Shown piece by piece: positions 9,289 through 20,937 of a stretch of 64,000 nt of DNA (the stretch's first letter is position 1; every line of letters begins with the position of its first letter). The notes below the pieces were generated by a model. The model had not been told where the DNA came from. It worked only from the letters and a program-made list of their open reading frames with translations, and made no database searches. The DNA is from Alligator mississippiensis (lineage: Eukaryota; Chordata; Crocodylia; Alligatoridae): positions 34,827,832-34,891,831 of the forward strand of contig NC_081830.1 of the NCBI RefSeq assembly GCF_030867095.1. Reading direction: 5' to 3'. The translations under genes and the position numbers were made by a program.

Positions 9289-10958
9289 ATGTACAATGAA
9301 CAAGGTAAGCTCACCAAAAAACACCAGTATTATCATTACTGAGAAGGAAACCACAAGACTCAAATCGAAGGGTTAAACAGTTTGGGTAACATTACTGCTG
9401 TTTGATGAAGCAAGTGATTGAAATATTCTCTGTCTGTCTAGACTGTATAACAGATCTGGAGTTCCTATCAGTATCTCATAGAGTATAAATGACAAGGGGC
9501 ATGACGCTATCCAGTCTGACCTCCTGACATCACAACTTGTTTTGCCCAGATACTTCTGATTTGACCTCAGTTAACTTAGGGTTCACTTAAGCATGTTTCA
9601 CCTCTGTGCACCTTTGTGGCACCTATGGACCTAAGTAACTGTAACTTTTGGTGCTTAGCCACAGGTTAAATTCCACATATCCCCCTTGTTACTGGATATG
9701 CTCAGAAGGCTGCACTCTGTATAGACATCCAGGTGGAATAGAAATGCAGCACGCTAGGGAAAATCCTGAAACTGTAATCCCAGAAAAACTTCAACTAGAA
9801 GGGGTTTGTAAAAAGAGATGACACCCCCAACTTTTAGTCTGATTATACTGGCTGTTAGAGCATTTGCCAAGAAGCAGGAGAAGATGCTTCTAAACCACCT
9901 TAACCAAAGGGGCTTGGAGCTTTTTTGCCCATTTCCCAGCCAAGGGCTCTAACTGTAAGCCCATGAGCTAGACCAGATTCAGAGCGTTCTTCTGCCCTTC
10001 CTTTGAAGATGGACCACTTCACTTTCAATTTAATGTTCATTAAACCAGACAGACTAGCAGCCCTGAATTAGCTTCTGCCACATAAATGTCAGAGGTGAGA
10101 ACCTACCCCCACTCTCCCCTAGACAGAAGTAATATCCATTTCACTGAATTATCTGGGTCATTTTCCTCTGCTTCCTGGTACACACATCTTCTCCTACTGG
10201 AAGTAGACACTTTTCAAGAAGAAGAGAGGGCTCTAGGCAACACTTTGTCCATGGCCTGCTAAATCCAAAATTTTGTGAAGAGATTCAAGAGGCAGGACTC
10301 AGCCCTATCTTGGAGAGAGGAGGACCTAGTACCTGGGTTTCTCATTCCCTCAGGTATCCTAGCTATAGGGCTGAAAGGTAAAAGGGCCTCCTTCCCTCCT
10401 GTTTTAATTCCAGAAGGTACATGCCTAGGGTGAACCTTTCCTCCCAAAGATGGTAATAGAAACCTAACTGTGCATAAGTGCTAAAAATGTCAGTTATGTC
10501 TCTTCAAGTACCTCTTAAGTTTTTAATAGAGGAATAGTATTTGACCCTGAGAGTTCACTGATATTATTGGTACTTTGTTACAGTGATTAATCTTGGATCT
10601 ACTTTGTAGTTTGAATTTCCCTACTTTTAAATACCATGTTTTGGCTCTTGTTAGAATATTCACCACTAGACTGACATGTTTTGGAGTTTTTTTTACCATA
10701 TAGAATTATATGCCTTAAAGAGAGACATACCAATGCTGCTGTAGACAGATTTGGGATGAACTGCCCACTATAACAACTAGAAGTAGCTTAAGTTCTGAAC
10801 CATAACAGCATCATATAGATCTATACATTTTCATTTCTTAGATATCTAAAAAGGTTTGCAGAGTAGGGTAGTTAGTTAAGTACTTAGACTAGGAATGATC
10901 TAGATTTGAGTTTGAACTGTAGTTTTGAATCTTTGGAAAAATCAACCAATGCAGAACT
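9289..10958. other. Intergenic, nothing recognised
   Basis: No gene or clear repeat. The upstream non-coding exon and promoter of the OR at 8291-9271 would be expected somewhere in this stretch. Confidence 0.5.
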
Positions 10959-11345
10959 GTTAAGCAATTTAAATACTAGAAAAATATAGCTAGAAATGTC
11001 CTCAAAATCCCTCAGTCCAATCCCTTATTCCCAGGCAGGATCATCTCTGTAAAAACTATCTTTGATAAATACTTGCCTCACCTGCTCTTAAAAACTTGCA
11101 ATGAAAGAGATTCTGTTATATCTCCAGGTAATCAGTTCCAGTATTTAAACATCTTCAGTTAGAATTTTTTTCTTACTTTATAACCTAAATCCCCGTGTTG
11201 CAAGTTATGCCTACTCTTTCTCATCCAATCTACTGTAGAAAAATGTATTGCCATCTCGTTTATTAGAAACATTTTTGTTTTGCAGACTGTTAGTTAAACC
11301 TCATCTAACTCTTCTCTTCTCTAGAAAGCCAGGCTCACAATTTAT
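10958..11345 (-). mobile_element. Old CR1/L3-type LINE 3' relic
   Basis: Minus-strand relic: CCTCAGTCCAATCCCTTATT, GATAAATACTTGCCTCACCT, CTGCTCTTAAAAACTTGCAA and CAGGTAATCAGTTCCAGTA match the order of motifs in the 3' part of old CR1/L3 elements. Much more diverged than the other CR1 pieces in the window, so it predates them. Confidence 0.65.
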
Positions 11346-11531
11346 GTGAAGATCAGATAATCTAAGTAGAACAACTGGGGCTCTGATTTAGGAGTTCTTC
11401 AGAATATGGGGTAAGACTGTTTTTCAAGTCCAAAAATGGAGATTCTTGCTATTAGTTGTCCTTTTGAGTTGCAAGCATTTTTCATAATGCAATGAATATT
11501 TCTATTTTAAAGAAGTTGGGTTTTTTTAAGT

Positions 11532-11562
<31 letters not shown>

Positions 11563-13690
11563 CAGCAAACTTGTGCCTTCTCAAATTAGGGAAGAAATCA
11601 GTTTCCATAAGCCATTATAAGTTATTTCGTGTACCCTCTCATTACTGTTGAAGTATTAACCACATACTTATTATTGAAGTATTAAACACATATCCTTAAT
11701 GGTTGTTATTAAGTAGTAATCTTTGAGCAAAAAGCTCACTTCAACATCTTACAAGTTATACAATGAACCATTTAAACCTGCAGTATGTGAGGGCGAAACC
11801 TGGAGCTTTTTATTCTTGCTTCTACTTCTCCAGTAAAACTCCAGTATGTTTTCACAAAGTGTTGCCTGCCTGTTTACTTAATAAAATGATACAAAAATTT
11901 TAGTATAGGCCATAGCTTGTTAGAGCTGTAAACCTTCAGATATCTGCTACTGTTGTTATTACAATCACCAATAGCGACATAGCCTGTCGGATAGACAGTT
12001 GTACTTGACCCTTAGTGTCCTTGCATTTGTTTCCAGCTCTGGAAATCTGGCTGATCTTGGATAAGTTGCATCCCCATGCCTTTTTTGGTTCTTCCATTAA
12101 TAAATTGAAAACAAAGTTACTAAAACATATTTCTACAATTTTTTTGAAATCTATGAATTAAATTTATATTATAAAAAATGACCTTTCATACCAGTAAATG
12201 CCTTGGAAAAGTCCTTTTAGGTCATCTCCTTATTTGGCTTTTTGATTGTTTCCTGGAATACCCTACATATTCCTCCCCAAAAATTAATATAATATTTAGA
12301 GACTATTAAAGCAGAATATTTTTCAAGAGAGGGGCTTTCAAATGAAGGAGTCCAAAAATCATCTTGTCACCCGTCTTCCTGCACTAAGCTCTGGTCTTTG
12401 TACAAATGAGAAAGGCACTCACCAAAATTGTTTTGAACTTGGGGTCTTGCCTGTTCAGAATGGAGAGGCCCACACATAAGAGGACCTTTAGGAAACAGAT
12501 GTAAGGTTAAAGAGTGTCCTTGGTACCTTCAGATATGTCCACTGCATCATTACAGAAATCTTTCAAGAGTCTCTTTGTCTCATTTAATTCTTTTTATCCT
12601 TGTTCTGTCACGCCCTATGAGCCCAGTCAAAGGCAGATACAGAGCAGAGAGGAAACTCATGAAAGACAATAGCATTTGGCTTATCTGGTTCCTTTGTTCC
12701 CTTCTATAAATAGTAGCCCACATGGGTGTGACTGGTTTTTGTTGCCAGTTAAACTCTTGTTGCATTGGCAGGAAAAGGACGTGAAGAATAAGGAAAGAAA
12801 AAGCTCTGGTTTGAGAGTTGGCAATTAATGAAATAAAAGTCCTTTGGGACTTCCTTCTTCTTGGCTCTGGGAGAAATAATTTTCTCTATTATTGTTGTTC
12901 AGGGAGAGGAAGGTTAGAAAGTCAGTGTAAAGAAAGCTGAAGATCTGCATGTAACTGATTTTTCCATTCCCTGATATTTGTAACAGCTAAAAAAGAAAAC
13001 AAAACAAGCCTAGACACTCATTCTCTCCATCATGCTTGGCCCCTGGGAGGGCCACATGCCCTTGCACTTTCACTTGTTGTTTTTAATATTTGTATATCAA
13101 ATGTTTAAAAAGTCAAATGTCTCTCTCTTTCTCACACCTTCCTTGTTTCTCTCCATGCAACCAAAATTTTCTTCTACTTTTTTGGACAAAGCTTGCAGCT
13201 GCATTTTTAAATTGTATTGCGGGAAGGGAACAACACATGATGTAATTATGCACGTTTTACATATAACCAGTGCTCCCAAACTTTCTATCTGAAGTAGGAA
13301 AAGTAGTCTTTCCCTTGCAGGGGATGGGGGAGCCAGGTAGCACTGAGAACTTTATATTGACATGAAATGGTATATACAACAATGTCAGCTGGTGTCTTAT
13401 GTATCTACTCCCTTTTTTATTATGGTTTAAAGTTATTTACCGCAAGCTAAGTAATTTGGGTAGAATTCTTTTTTTCTTTCATGAGCTTAAATGAGTTTTC
13501 AACCTGTCTTTTATGCTGTGGATATATAAACTGAGACTGCACAGGGCTACGCATTACCCGTATATGCATGCAGCTACATGTCTGCATACCTGAGATTATA
13601 TTCCAGAAAGGGTTGAGTCCATCTGTGTGTTTTTTATCTCAGTAGCTGATTGGGTAGTAAACTCCCCTAGAAGGCTATATACAGAATTTC
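11346..13690. other. Intergenic, AT-rich, nothing recognised
   Basis: Contains a poly(T) run at 11537-11558 and otherwise unremarkable AT-rich sequence. No open frame has family features. Confidence 0.5.
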
Positions 13691-13691
13691 T

Positions 13692-13850
13692 AGGCCGGGG
13701 TGGGCAATTATTTTGGGCAGAGGGCCGCTTAGTGAGTTTTGGCAAGCTTTCGAGGGCCACATGGATAACCCCACTCCTTGACAGGTACCCCACCCCCTGG
13801 TCACCATCTTGGGACTGAAAGTCCTGCCCCTGACCTCTGAACTTTGCCCG
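13692..13850. mobile_element. Fragment of a DNA-transposon-like dispersed repeat
   Basis: GGGGTGGGCAATTATTTTGG followed by AGAGGGCCGC and GCAAGCTTTCGAGGGCCAC has the look of the end of a widespread amniote hAT-like repeat. The opposite end (TTGCCCACCCC) is not found nearby, so extent is uncertain. It may be the left end of the GC-rich block that follows. Confidence 0.4.
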
Positions 13851-14365
13851 TGGAAGTACTCCTTCAGAGAAGAGGGTTTGCTATCTTAGAACTGGAAGAA
13901 AAACAAATGATGTACTAGAAATCAATACCCATAATATTATATTTTAATTCAATTAAATAATATATTTTTGTCCTGATATATGTGTGTTTGTGCTTTATAT
14001 GTAGAAGTGATTGCATAATAGCTCAAAATTCAGTCTTACTCTTGTATAGCATGTGGGGTGTGCAGGGCTGTCAGGGGGTATGGATGAGTTGGTAGATGTG
14101 GGGTTTGTGGGAAACTGTGGATGTGGCTGTGTGATATTTGTGTGATGCGTGACTGTGTCTGGAGGAGGTTGTAGCTGTGGGGTTTTCAGGAAGGTTGTAA
14201 GGGGAGAGCCAGCCGGGCCCTTGGTGCCCAAAGTCTGGTGGCCGCGTTTGCACTCCGGTGGCTCCTGCTGTGGTCAGGAGGCCGGGGGCTGCTGGGGAAG
14301 GGCCTTTCCAGCTTGGGGAGCAGTGTGGGAGGGCTAATGTAAACTCTGGGGGTGGCACGAGCTGG

Positions 14366-15320
14366 TGGGGATGTGGCCCGGAATGTGGGAAGCCTAGGGA
14401 GGTGGCGCATAACTTGCATGGCATGCCTGAGGCTTGGGGCAGCAAAGGCCTGGCTGCCCCACCCCCACGGGTGGCCTGAGGGTTGCCACTACTCCAGGGG
14501 ATGGCCTGGGACAGGCAGGGAAGCTGCGCCAGGAGCCGGAGCAGACCCATGGTTGCTTTTCTGCTTCAAAATCTCCTACAGCTTACAGGAGGCTGGGGGC
14601 CCTGGGGATGTTCCTGGCCATCCCTGAGGGCAGTGCAGGGGGCCACCCAAGGCCACTGGGGCTGGCGTGTTGCCCAGGATGCAAGAAGCCCAGGGATGCT
14701 GCACAGAAGTGGCATCCTGCACCTGAGGCTTGGGATGGCAACTGCCTGGCTGCCCCCACCCCCATGGGCAGCCCCAGAGGGTGCCACCACCCTGGGAGAA
14801 GGCCCCACCCCTCCCCCACCCCACCCTGCAGGGGCCTGGTGGCCTGGCAGCAGCTCACCCCCCAGCCCCAGGACAGGCGGCAGGCTGCACCAGGAGCCAG
14901 AGCAGAGCTGCGGCTGCGTTTTTGCTCCATAAGGTTCTGTGACCTCCCCGAGCTTCCTTTGCCCCAGGCCAGGACCCAGCCAGGTCATGCCACCCCCAGC
15001 AGGCTCAGAAGGCAGGGGATTCCCAGGGCCCCTGGGCTCCTCGCGGCCATAAGAGCTTCTGGAGCAGAAAAGTGGCTGTGGCTCTGCTCCCACCCCTGGC
15101 ACAGCCTCCCCACATCTTGAGGTCAGGAAGTGAGATGCTGACAGGCCCCTGAGGGTGGGGGCCTGGGCCTGCCCTCCGGGGCAGTGGCACCCACCGGATC
15201 CTCCCATGGGGTGGGGGGCAACCAAGCTGTTGCCGCCCCAAGCCTCAGGCATAGGATGCAAGTTCCATGCCACCTCCCCATGCCCTGGGCCATGTCCCTG
15301 ATGAGTCATGCCAACCCCAG
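14366..15320. repeat. GC-rich block with two direct and one inverted 300 bp units
   Basis: Unit 1 (14366-14625) and unit 2 (14669-14990) share in order TGCCTGAGGCTTGGG, GGCTGCCCCACCCCCA, a GCCAGGAGCCGGAGCAGA-like block and TTTCTGCTTCA. Unit 3 is inverted: the reverse complement of about 15040-15320 reads AACTTGCATCCTATGCCTGA, GAGGCTTGGGGCGGCAAC, GGGAGCAGAGCCACAG and TTTTCTGCTCCAGAAGC. The long open frames on both strands (up to about 336 codons) come from the scarcity of AT-rich stop codons and carry no domain. A direct-plus-inverted layout suggests a foldback-type non-autonomous DNA transposon. Confidence 0.75.
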
Positions 15321-15749
15321 CAGCCTCAGGCACCGCCCCCCCATGCTGCCCCCAGGGCCAAACAAGGGGGTTGGGAGTCAGCGACAGCCGGGTGGTGCCC
15401 CAGTGCCAGTGCCGACAGGGCCCAGAGCAGGGTGGCAGGAGCCTGGGGTGCAGCTGGCTGGGCTGTTTGGAGCTGGGCTGCCCCAGCAGGGAGAACAGGG
15501 AGCCACCCCACTCTGGGTTCCACCGGCACTGGCTCCTGTGCACCCCCACACTCCCAGCCCCCCACCCCAGCCCCATGGTCAGGTGGGGACCAGCGCAGAC
15601 AGCCTCAACTCCCTCTTGCCTGAGTTTCCTGTTCCAGCACAGGCAGGAGCAACTCCATGGTCCCTCCAGCTGGTGTGGGGGGAATGCCTGCTCTACCAGG
15701 GGTCTACTGTGGCTTGCCCTGGGTCATCCTGCCCCTGGCTCCTGTCACT

Positions 15750-17440
15750 TTAGATAGGAGCCAGAGGCAAATAAATATTAATTAAAAATTTATTTTGTGT
15801 GGTAGAAGATATCCAGGAACTGATGGAAAAGCCTAGCTGATGTAGGTGTTTTGGACAGATGCCTGGGAAATGACCCTGAGGCAAGGACATCCAGGGCAAT
15901 GCTCACCCTCTCAGACACCATCAGGGTGTTACTGGAAGCTTGGTGGGGCTGAAACAGGTTGCAGATGTACTGCAGGGTGGCCAGATTACGGGGGTACCTC
16001 TGTATATAGGTTCTGTCATCCAGCCTCTCAAAGGACTGTTGGAGCTGATAAATGTGTACTTAAGCAAATAACTAGCAGTTAGGGGGACTGCTGTGCCTTT
16101 GGCTCCTGGGGCTTACCACTTTCTGGTCTCCCCTGCCATCCATTCCTTCTTCTAATTTCCCACCCCAATCTATAGCCTGTGCCCTTCCACCCCCAGCTGC
16201 GTTAGGGTTGTATACTCAGTTTCCTGTTCCCTGTCTGGTTAGGCTGCTTCTTTTTCCTTTGCCTGCCTCATCAGTCTGTCCCTCCTTTTCCCACTTCCCC
16301 CCAACATCCTTTTAATGCTTCTAGCCCGCCTCAACCCTAAAGCTAGCATAGCACCATAAACCTACCACAGCAGCCCCTGCCACCTGGCTTATCTCTACTT
16401 CCATGTCTGACCTCTCCCTAAAGCTAGCCAGGGCCACTGGCCCCAGGCACAGGGGGGCAACTATAGCACTCAACCTCACCTGTGCTGGGGATGACTCCTG
16501 TAGTCACACTATCTGGGAAACCACACTTATGGGTGTGAGTTATGTGGCTACATTTGCTATTTGCTATTTCAGTATCACCGTTTATGTCACCAAAACAACA
16601 CCCCAACCTTTCCAACAACTTAAGAAATGTTGCAGAGATGTTCTTCATTTTTTTTTGCCCCTTCTCTTTCCCAGATGTATAGTTCTCCTTCCCTTTCTAA
16701 GACTTTCATATTCCTTCCTCTTGCATACTCAGTTTACTATATACTCATGTATATTCATGCTATAGTTTTATTCGGACTAGTGGTGTACACAAATACCAGT
16801 TTGTTGGTTGGATCCTTCCAGGTTGGCTGTATATGAAGAGGGTGCCTTATAGAAAAATGAGGACTGCAGGGAAGTGGGAGGTACAAGTGAGGATACACAG
16901 GACCATGAAAACGATGCAGACACAGAAGATGATGGTGACATAGAGTAAGTCCAGCAAGACAGTCAAAAAGAAAACTAAGTCCACCAAGAGAACAGAGCAT
17001 GACATGTTGAGAAAATGTGTTAGAGAATCATAGAAAATAGAACAGTCCTAGTGGGGACTGCTGTAACGTTATTCAAATTGTCTCTAGGCAGATACAAGCA
17101 TCTGTCCTCATATTCAACTTGGATCTGTTCCTACTTTGCTCTGCTAATAACAGGGACATAGGATATAGGAATGGAAAGTGACCCCCATTCCTCTCCCTGA
17201 TCCAGTTTGACTGGGCCTGAAACACTCTATACGCATAGGTGCTAATAAGTGGAGTAGTATCTGGCTGCTAGAGGGAAATCATCATGCAGAACACTAAATG
17301 AATGAATACTAAATGAAGAATGTGGTGGCTTAATTGCAAGAGGAGAATTCTGGAAGCCACTGGGTAATGCTTACTCTGTGGCATAGAGGAACAATTGATT
17401 GTCAGCTTCCATAATCAACCAAATAAAATTCAAGAAGTAT
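15750..17440. other. Intergenic, no convincing gene
   Basis: Mixed composition. A minus-strand 52-codon stretch at about 16847-17003 is strongly hydrophobic and contains TCTSHFPAVLIF, faintly like the TM6 motif of ORs, but nothing else supports a receptor. Confidence 0.45.
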
Positions 17441-17444
17441 AAAT

Positions 17445-18110
17445 GTATAGTCCTGTAGCTGGGACAAGAAAATTGCATGCATAGACTGGGGAATAACTGC
17501 CTAACTACAGCACTGCAGAAAAGGACTTCAGGGTTACAATAGATCATAATCTGAATATGAGCCAATAGTGTGTTCTTCTTGCATTAGCAAAAAAAAGGCC
17601 AACAATATACTGAGTATTTACAGAGTGTCCTTTGCAAATCAAGGGAAGTGATTCTTCCACTGTATTCAGCACTGGTGTTGTGTGTCAGTTTTGGGCCCCA
17701 CACTTTAGGAAGGATGTGGACAGAGTACAGCAGAGTACAGGATTGGAGAGAGTACAACAGAGAACAACAATAATGAGAGGCCTGGGAAGCACAATTTATG
17801 AGGATAGGCTTAAAGAGTTAGCGTTACTGACCCTGGAGAAAAGCCAATGGGCTTTTCTATAGAGAAAGAGATGGAGACAGGATCAGGAGCAATGGCTTCA
17901 GGCTGCATCAGAGGAAATTTAGGTTGAAGATTAGGACGAACTTTCTGACTATTTGGTTGATAAATTACTGGACTAGGCTATCTAGAAAATTTATGGAATC
18001 TCCAACTATGAACATTTTCAAGGGCAGATTAGACAGACATTCGGCTGGATAGTTTAGTCAGGGATGATCTTCCCTTGGCTCAGATTGCTTCAAGGTTCTT
18101 TAGCCATGTC
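17445..18110 (+). mobile_element. CR1 LINE 3' fragment, older
   Basis: Decayed CR1: GACTGGGGAATAACTG, CTGCAGAAAAGGACTTCAGG, CAGTTTTGGGCCCCACACTT, and near the end GATGATCTTCCCTTGGCTCA. It covers the C-terminal RT region (CQFWAPHFRKDVD) to just short of the 3' tail. Confidence 0.85.
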
Positions 18111-18545
18111 ATACGTGTGCACATACGTGCACACACAAACACACATCTGCGTGTACACACTGGCTCAGGCACAGGCACAATATACATAAATATACAATAG
18201 GTTTGGGTTTGTTTTGTTGTGTTGTTTTTGTTTTTTTTTCCACGCTCCCTCTTTCTATGATTCCCATAGACATCAAAGGGAGATGAGTATCAGATCCCCA
18301 TAGAGTAAGTAGGATTTAGGTATCTTTGAAAATTACTTTAAATAGCTTTGAAAAACATAACTATTATTACCAGAGAAGAAGAGGGAGACCATTGAAAAGC
18401 TGAAGGCTAAACCTACCTGTTCAAAGGAAGGTTTTGAAGTAGATGGATAGAGTATGGCACACTTACTAATGGAGTGCATAATACATGCATGTGTCACCCG
18501 GGATGAATCTGATCTACCTCTGTAGATTCATATTCTAGCTTGTGC

Positions 18546-18692
18546 CATTTCTGTACCTCAACCTGTGGACAAGCCAAATTCTTGACATGGGTGACACCAG
18601 ACCCCAGCACTCTTTCCTGCCCAGGCAGGGGGTCAGACTTGATGAGCTATTGAGGTCCCTTCCAACCCTAGCATTTATGAATCTAATAAGAG
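18546..18692 (+). mobile_element. hAT scrap joined to a CR1 3' tail
   Basis: TGTGGACAAGCCAAATTCTT and GACATGGGTGACAC match the inside of the hAT element at 32085-32120. They pass directly into a CR1 3' end (AGCACTCTTTCCTGCCCAGG to CATTTATGAATCTAATAAG). Confidence 0.7.
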
Positions 18693-19608
18693 GAGAGACA
18701 AAGGTTCCATTGTTTCCTTGGGCAGTGTGACATTGTATTTGTTAGGCTAAATTATACTCTGCTCATCCATGGAAAAGGATCACTCCCATTGATACGAAAG
18801 AAGGTGGTGGTGGAAGAAGATACTTAACAATCTGATCTAGAGGTGGAACACCATCCCTGATCAAAACTCTAGCAATTGATTTGTTTCTGAGTGTTTAAAC
18901 CAGGCCTACAAGCCACACATGTGAGATTGTTAAGTACCTTCATCCAATAGGTATTAATGATGGTATATACACACTGACCATCAGCCTAAGTGTCTTAAAC
19001 CTTTTTTTCCCTACATTAAGAATAGAAAGATCAGGTTACAAATATCAATTCAATATTTGAGAGAGAAAGGGGAGATAGAGGCTCATCCTTTGAAAGCTGC
19101 TAAGGAATTTTGAGCCCGGTATCTATTAGAAATTAATGAAAACAGGATATCTAAATTACAATGGCAGTTTTGAAAAAGTCAGTCTAATGTGAAAATTTAC
19201 CAAAGGTATGTTTGATTTGGAAAGTCCATATTGACCTACTTAAGATCTAAGTCTCAGAGGTACTTATCACCTGTAACTGCATCTTAAGGAAAGCTATAAA
19301 TACTCAGCACCTCTGAAAATTAGGCACTGGGTATTTTAAGGTGGACCCCTCTAATAAGTGGGCATACCGTAACAGTATATTTGAATTTTGAAATAATGCT
19401 TCTTAGCATGAGGTAAGGAAAATGTCTTCTAAATAGCAGCATAGTATAAGAATTAGGAATGGGAAAAGAGAGAATAAAGTACAATTTGCAACACAATATA
19501 TTATAGTAGAAATTCTGAGAGAAATTCTTAGCTATAATATCTTGTGGACACTACGTAGCAATAAAAAGTAAAGGAAGAGAAATTTGGCAAATAAATTGCT
19601 TAACATAC
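18693..19608. other. Intergenic, nothing recognised
   Basis: AT-rich sequence without gene features or clear repeats. Confidence 0.45.
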
Positions 19609-19861
19609 TAGTCATTCTCAACCAAGGTCCAGGGCACCTCGGGGTGCCAAAGGATCCCTTGAAGGGTGCTGCAGGGTTTGAGGAGATAAGTGCAGACTCA
19701 GGCTTGTCCCTTCCTGACTGGCCCTCCAACCTCACTGTCCATCCGCTTTGAAAGGAAGTAAACACTGTATTATACAAATCAGTTTTTGAAATTGAGTGAC
19801 ACTCAATTGACAAAAGTTGTGCAGGGGTGCCTCACTTCCAAGAAAGTTGAGAACCATTGAC
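19609..19861. mobile_element. Non-autonomous hAT element (MITE-like)
   Basis: Starts TAGTCATTCTCAACCAAGG and ends GTTGAGAACCATTGA, imperfect terminal inverted repeats of the widespread NGTNNTTCTCAACC hAT type. About 250 bp with no coding capacity. The flanking 8 bp do not form a clear target duplication. Confidence 0.7.
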
Positions 19862-20151
19862 CTGTACTAAAATAAGTGTCTAGTTCATTCACTAACATTT
19901 AAAAAATAATTTTATTTTATGTAGAAGAGTTTACTAGCAGGAGTTGATAGCATCGTCAAAAGAATAGCAATTCATGATGAAAAATCTTTCTTTTCTCCCT
20001 CTTCCTTATTTGAAATACATTTTGTCTGAGATTAAGGCCTAACCAAGTACTCTTAGTATGCCCAACAGGATTTGATCCCTTACTCCCTTTGGCTTCCTTA
20101 AAATCCTGAACCCCAAGCTAGAACTACCCGGAATCAGCTCTATGCCCATTT

Positions 20152-20785
20152 CTAATTAAGGGAAATCAGGCTGACATTGCCTTTGCAGAAAGACTTTCCC
20201 TGGCCTCTTAGTGTTTTCTTCAGGGCTGCCTTCATCTCCTTGTTCCTCAAGCTGTAAATAATAGGGTTCAGGAAAGGGGTAATAATGGTGTAGAAGATGG
20301 ACACAGCTTTGTCTAGGACAAAGGATTTCTTGGCAGATGGATGGATATAGGTGAATATGACTATACCATAGAAGATAAACAGCACAGTCCAGTGCCCAGC
20401 ACATGTAGAAAATATTTTTCCTTCTCCCAATGGCTGAAGGGATTCAGAAGATGGTGGAAATGATGAAGATATAGGACACTATAGTGATATGGCAGCATCC
20501 CAGCACAACAGCCCATGCCAGGGTGTAGAAAGAGACTTCAGTGCTGGAGGTATCTGTGCATGTGAGCCTCAACAGTGGTGAGAAGTCACAGAAGATGTTG
20601 TCAATCTCATAGGGCCCACAGAAGGGCACACTTACAACCACTGACAGTGTACAATCACCACCAGGAACCCAAAGGTCCAACATATTGCAGCCAGGTGGGT
20701 GCACACAGTGCTGTTCATGATGGTGGAATAATGCAGTAGTTGGCAAATGGCCAAGTAGTGGTCATAGCCCATAGCGCATGCGGGG
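20152..20785 (-). pseudogene. Broken OR6/OR11-like receptor, 5' truncated
   Basis: Paralogue of the gene at 8291-9271. The minus strand reads [20 protein letters not shown] near 20785-20730, then [18 protein letters not shown] and CTDTSSTE, then [26 protein letters not shown] and a C-terminus ending VSLISLN at 20152. Everything before the TM3 end is missing: similarity stops at about 20785, 150 bp from the inner end of the right inverted arm. At least two frame changes are visible, near 20640 (a few codons lost before FCGP) and near 20435. It cannot make a receptor. Confidence 0.9.
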
Positions 20786-20937
20786 CTGTGGTTTGCCAGT
20801 CCGTGGTCACTTTTGGTCTGGCAGCCAACCCTTTGCAGCCTGGCACTGCTCAGGGGGGGCACTTGCTCCCCCATGCCTCCCCAACAGTCACGTGTGGGCT
20901 GCCTATAGCCAAGCATAGACTCCATGCTCTAATCCAG
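20786..20937. other. Junction sequence between OR pseudogene and right arm
   Basis: About 150 bp of GC-rich sequence (GCATGCGGGGCTGTGG onward) that matches neither the OR family nor the left arm. It marks the breakpoint side of the inverted duplication. Confidence 0.5.

Noticed and set aside
14434-15753. Long open frames of 149-336 codons on both strands
   Set aside because: They overlap on several frames in a GC-rich repeat block, shift between repeat units and show no domain. They are compositional.
19532-19813. 93-codon minus-strand frame
   Set aside because: It lies across the small hAT element at 19609-19861 and is incidental.
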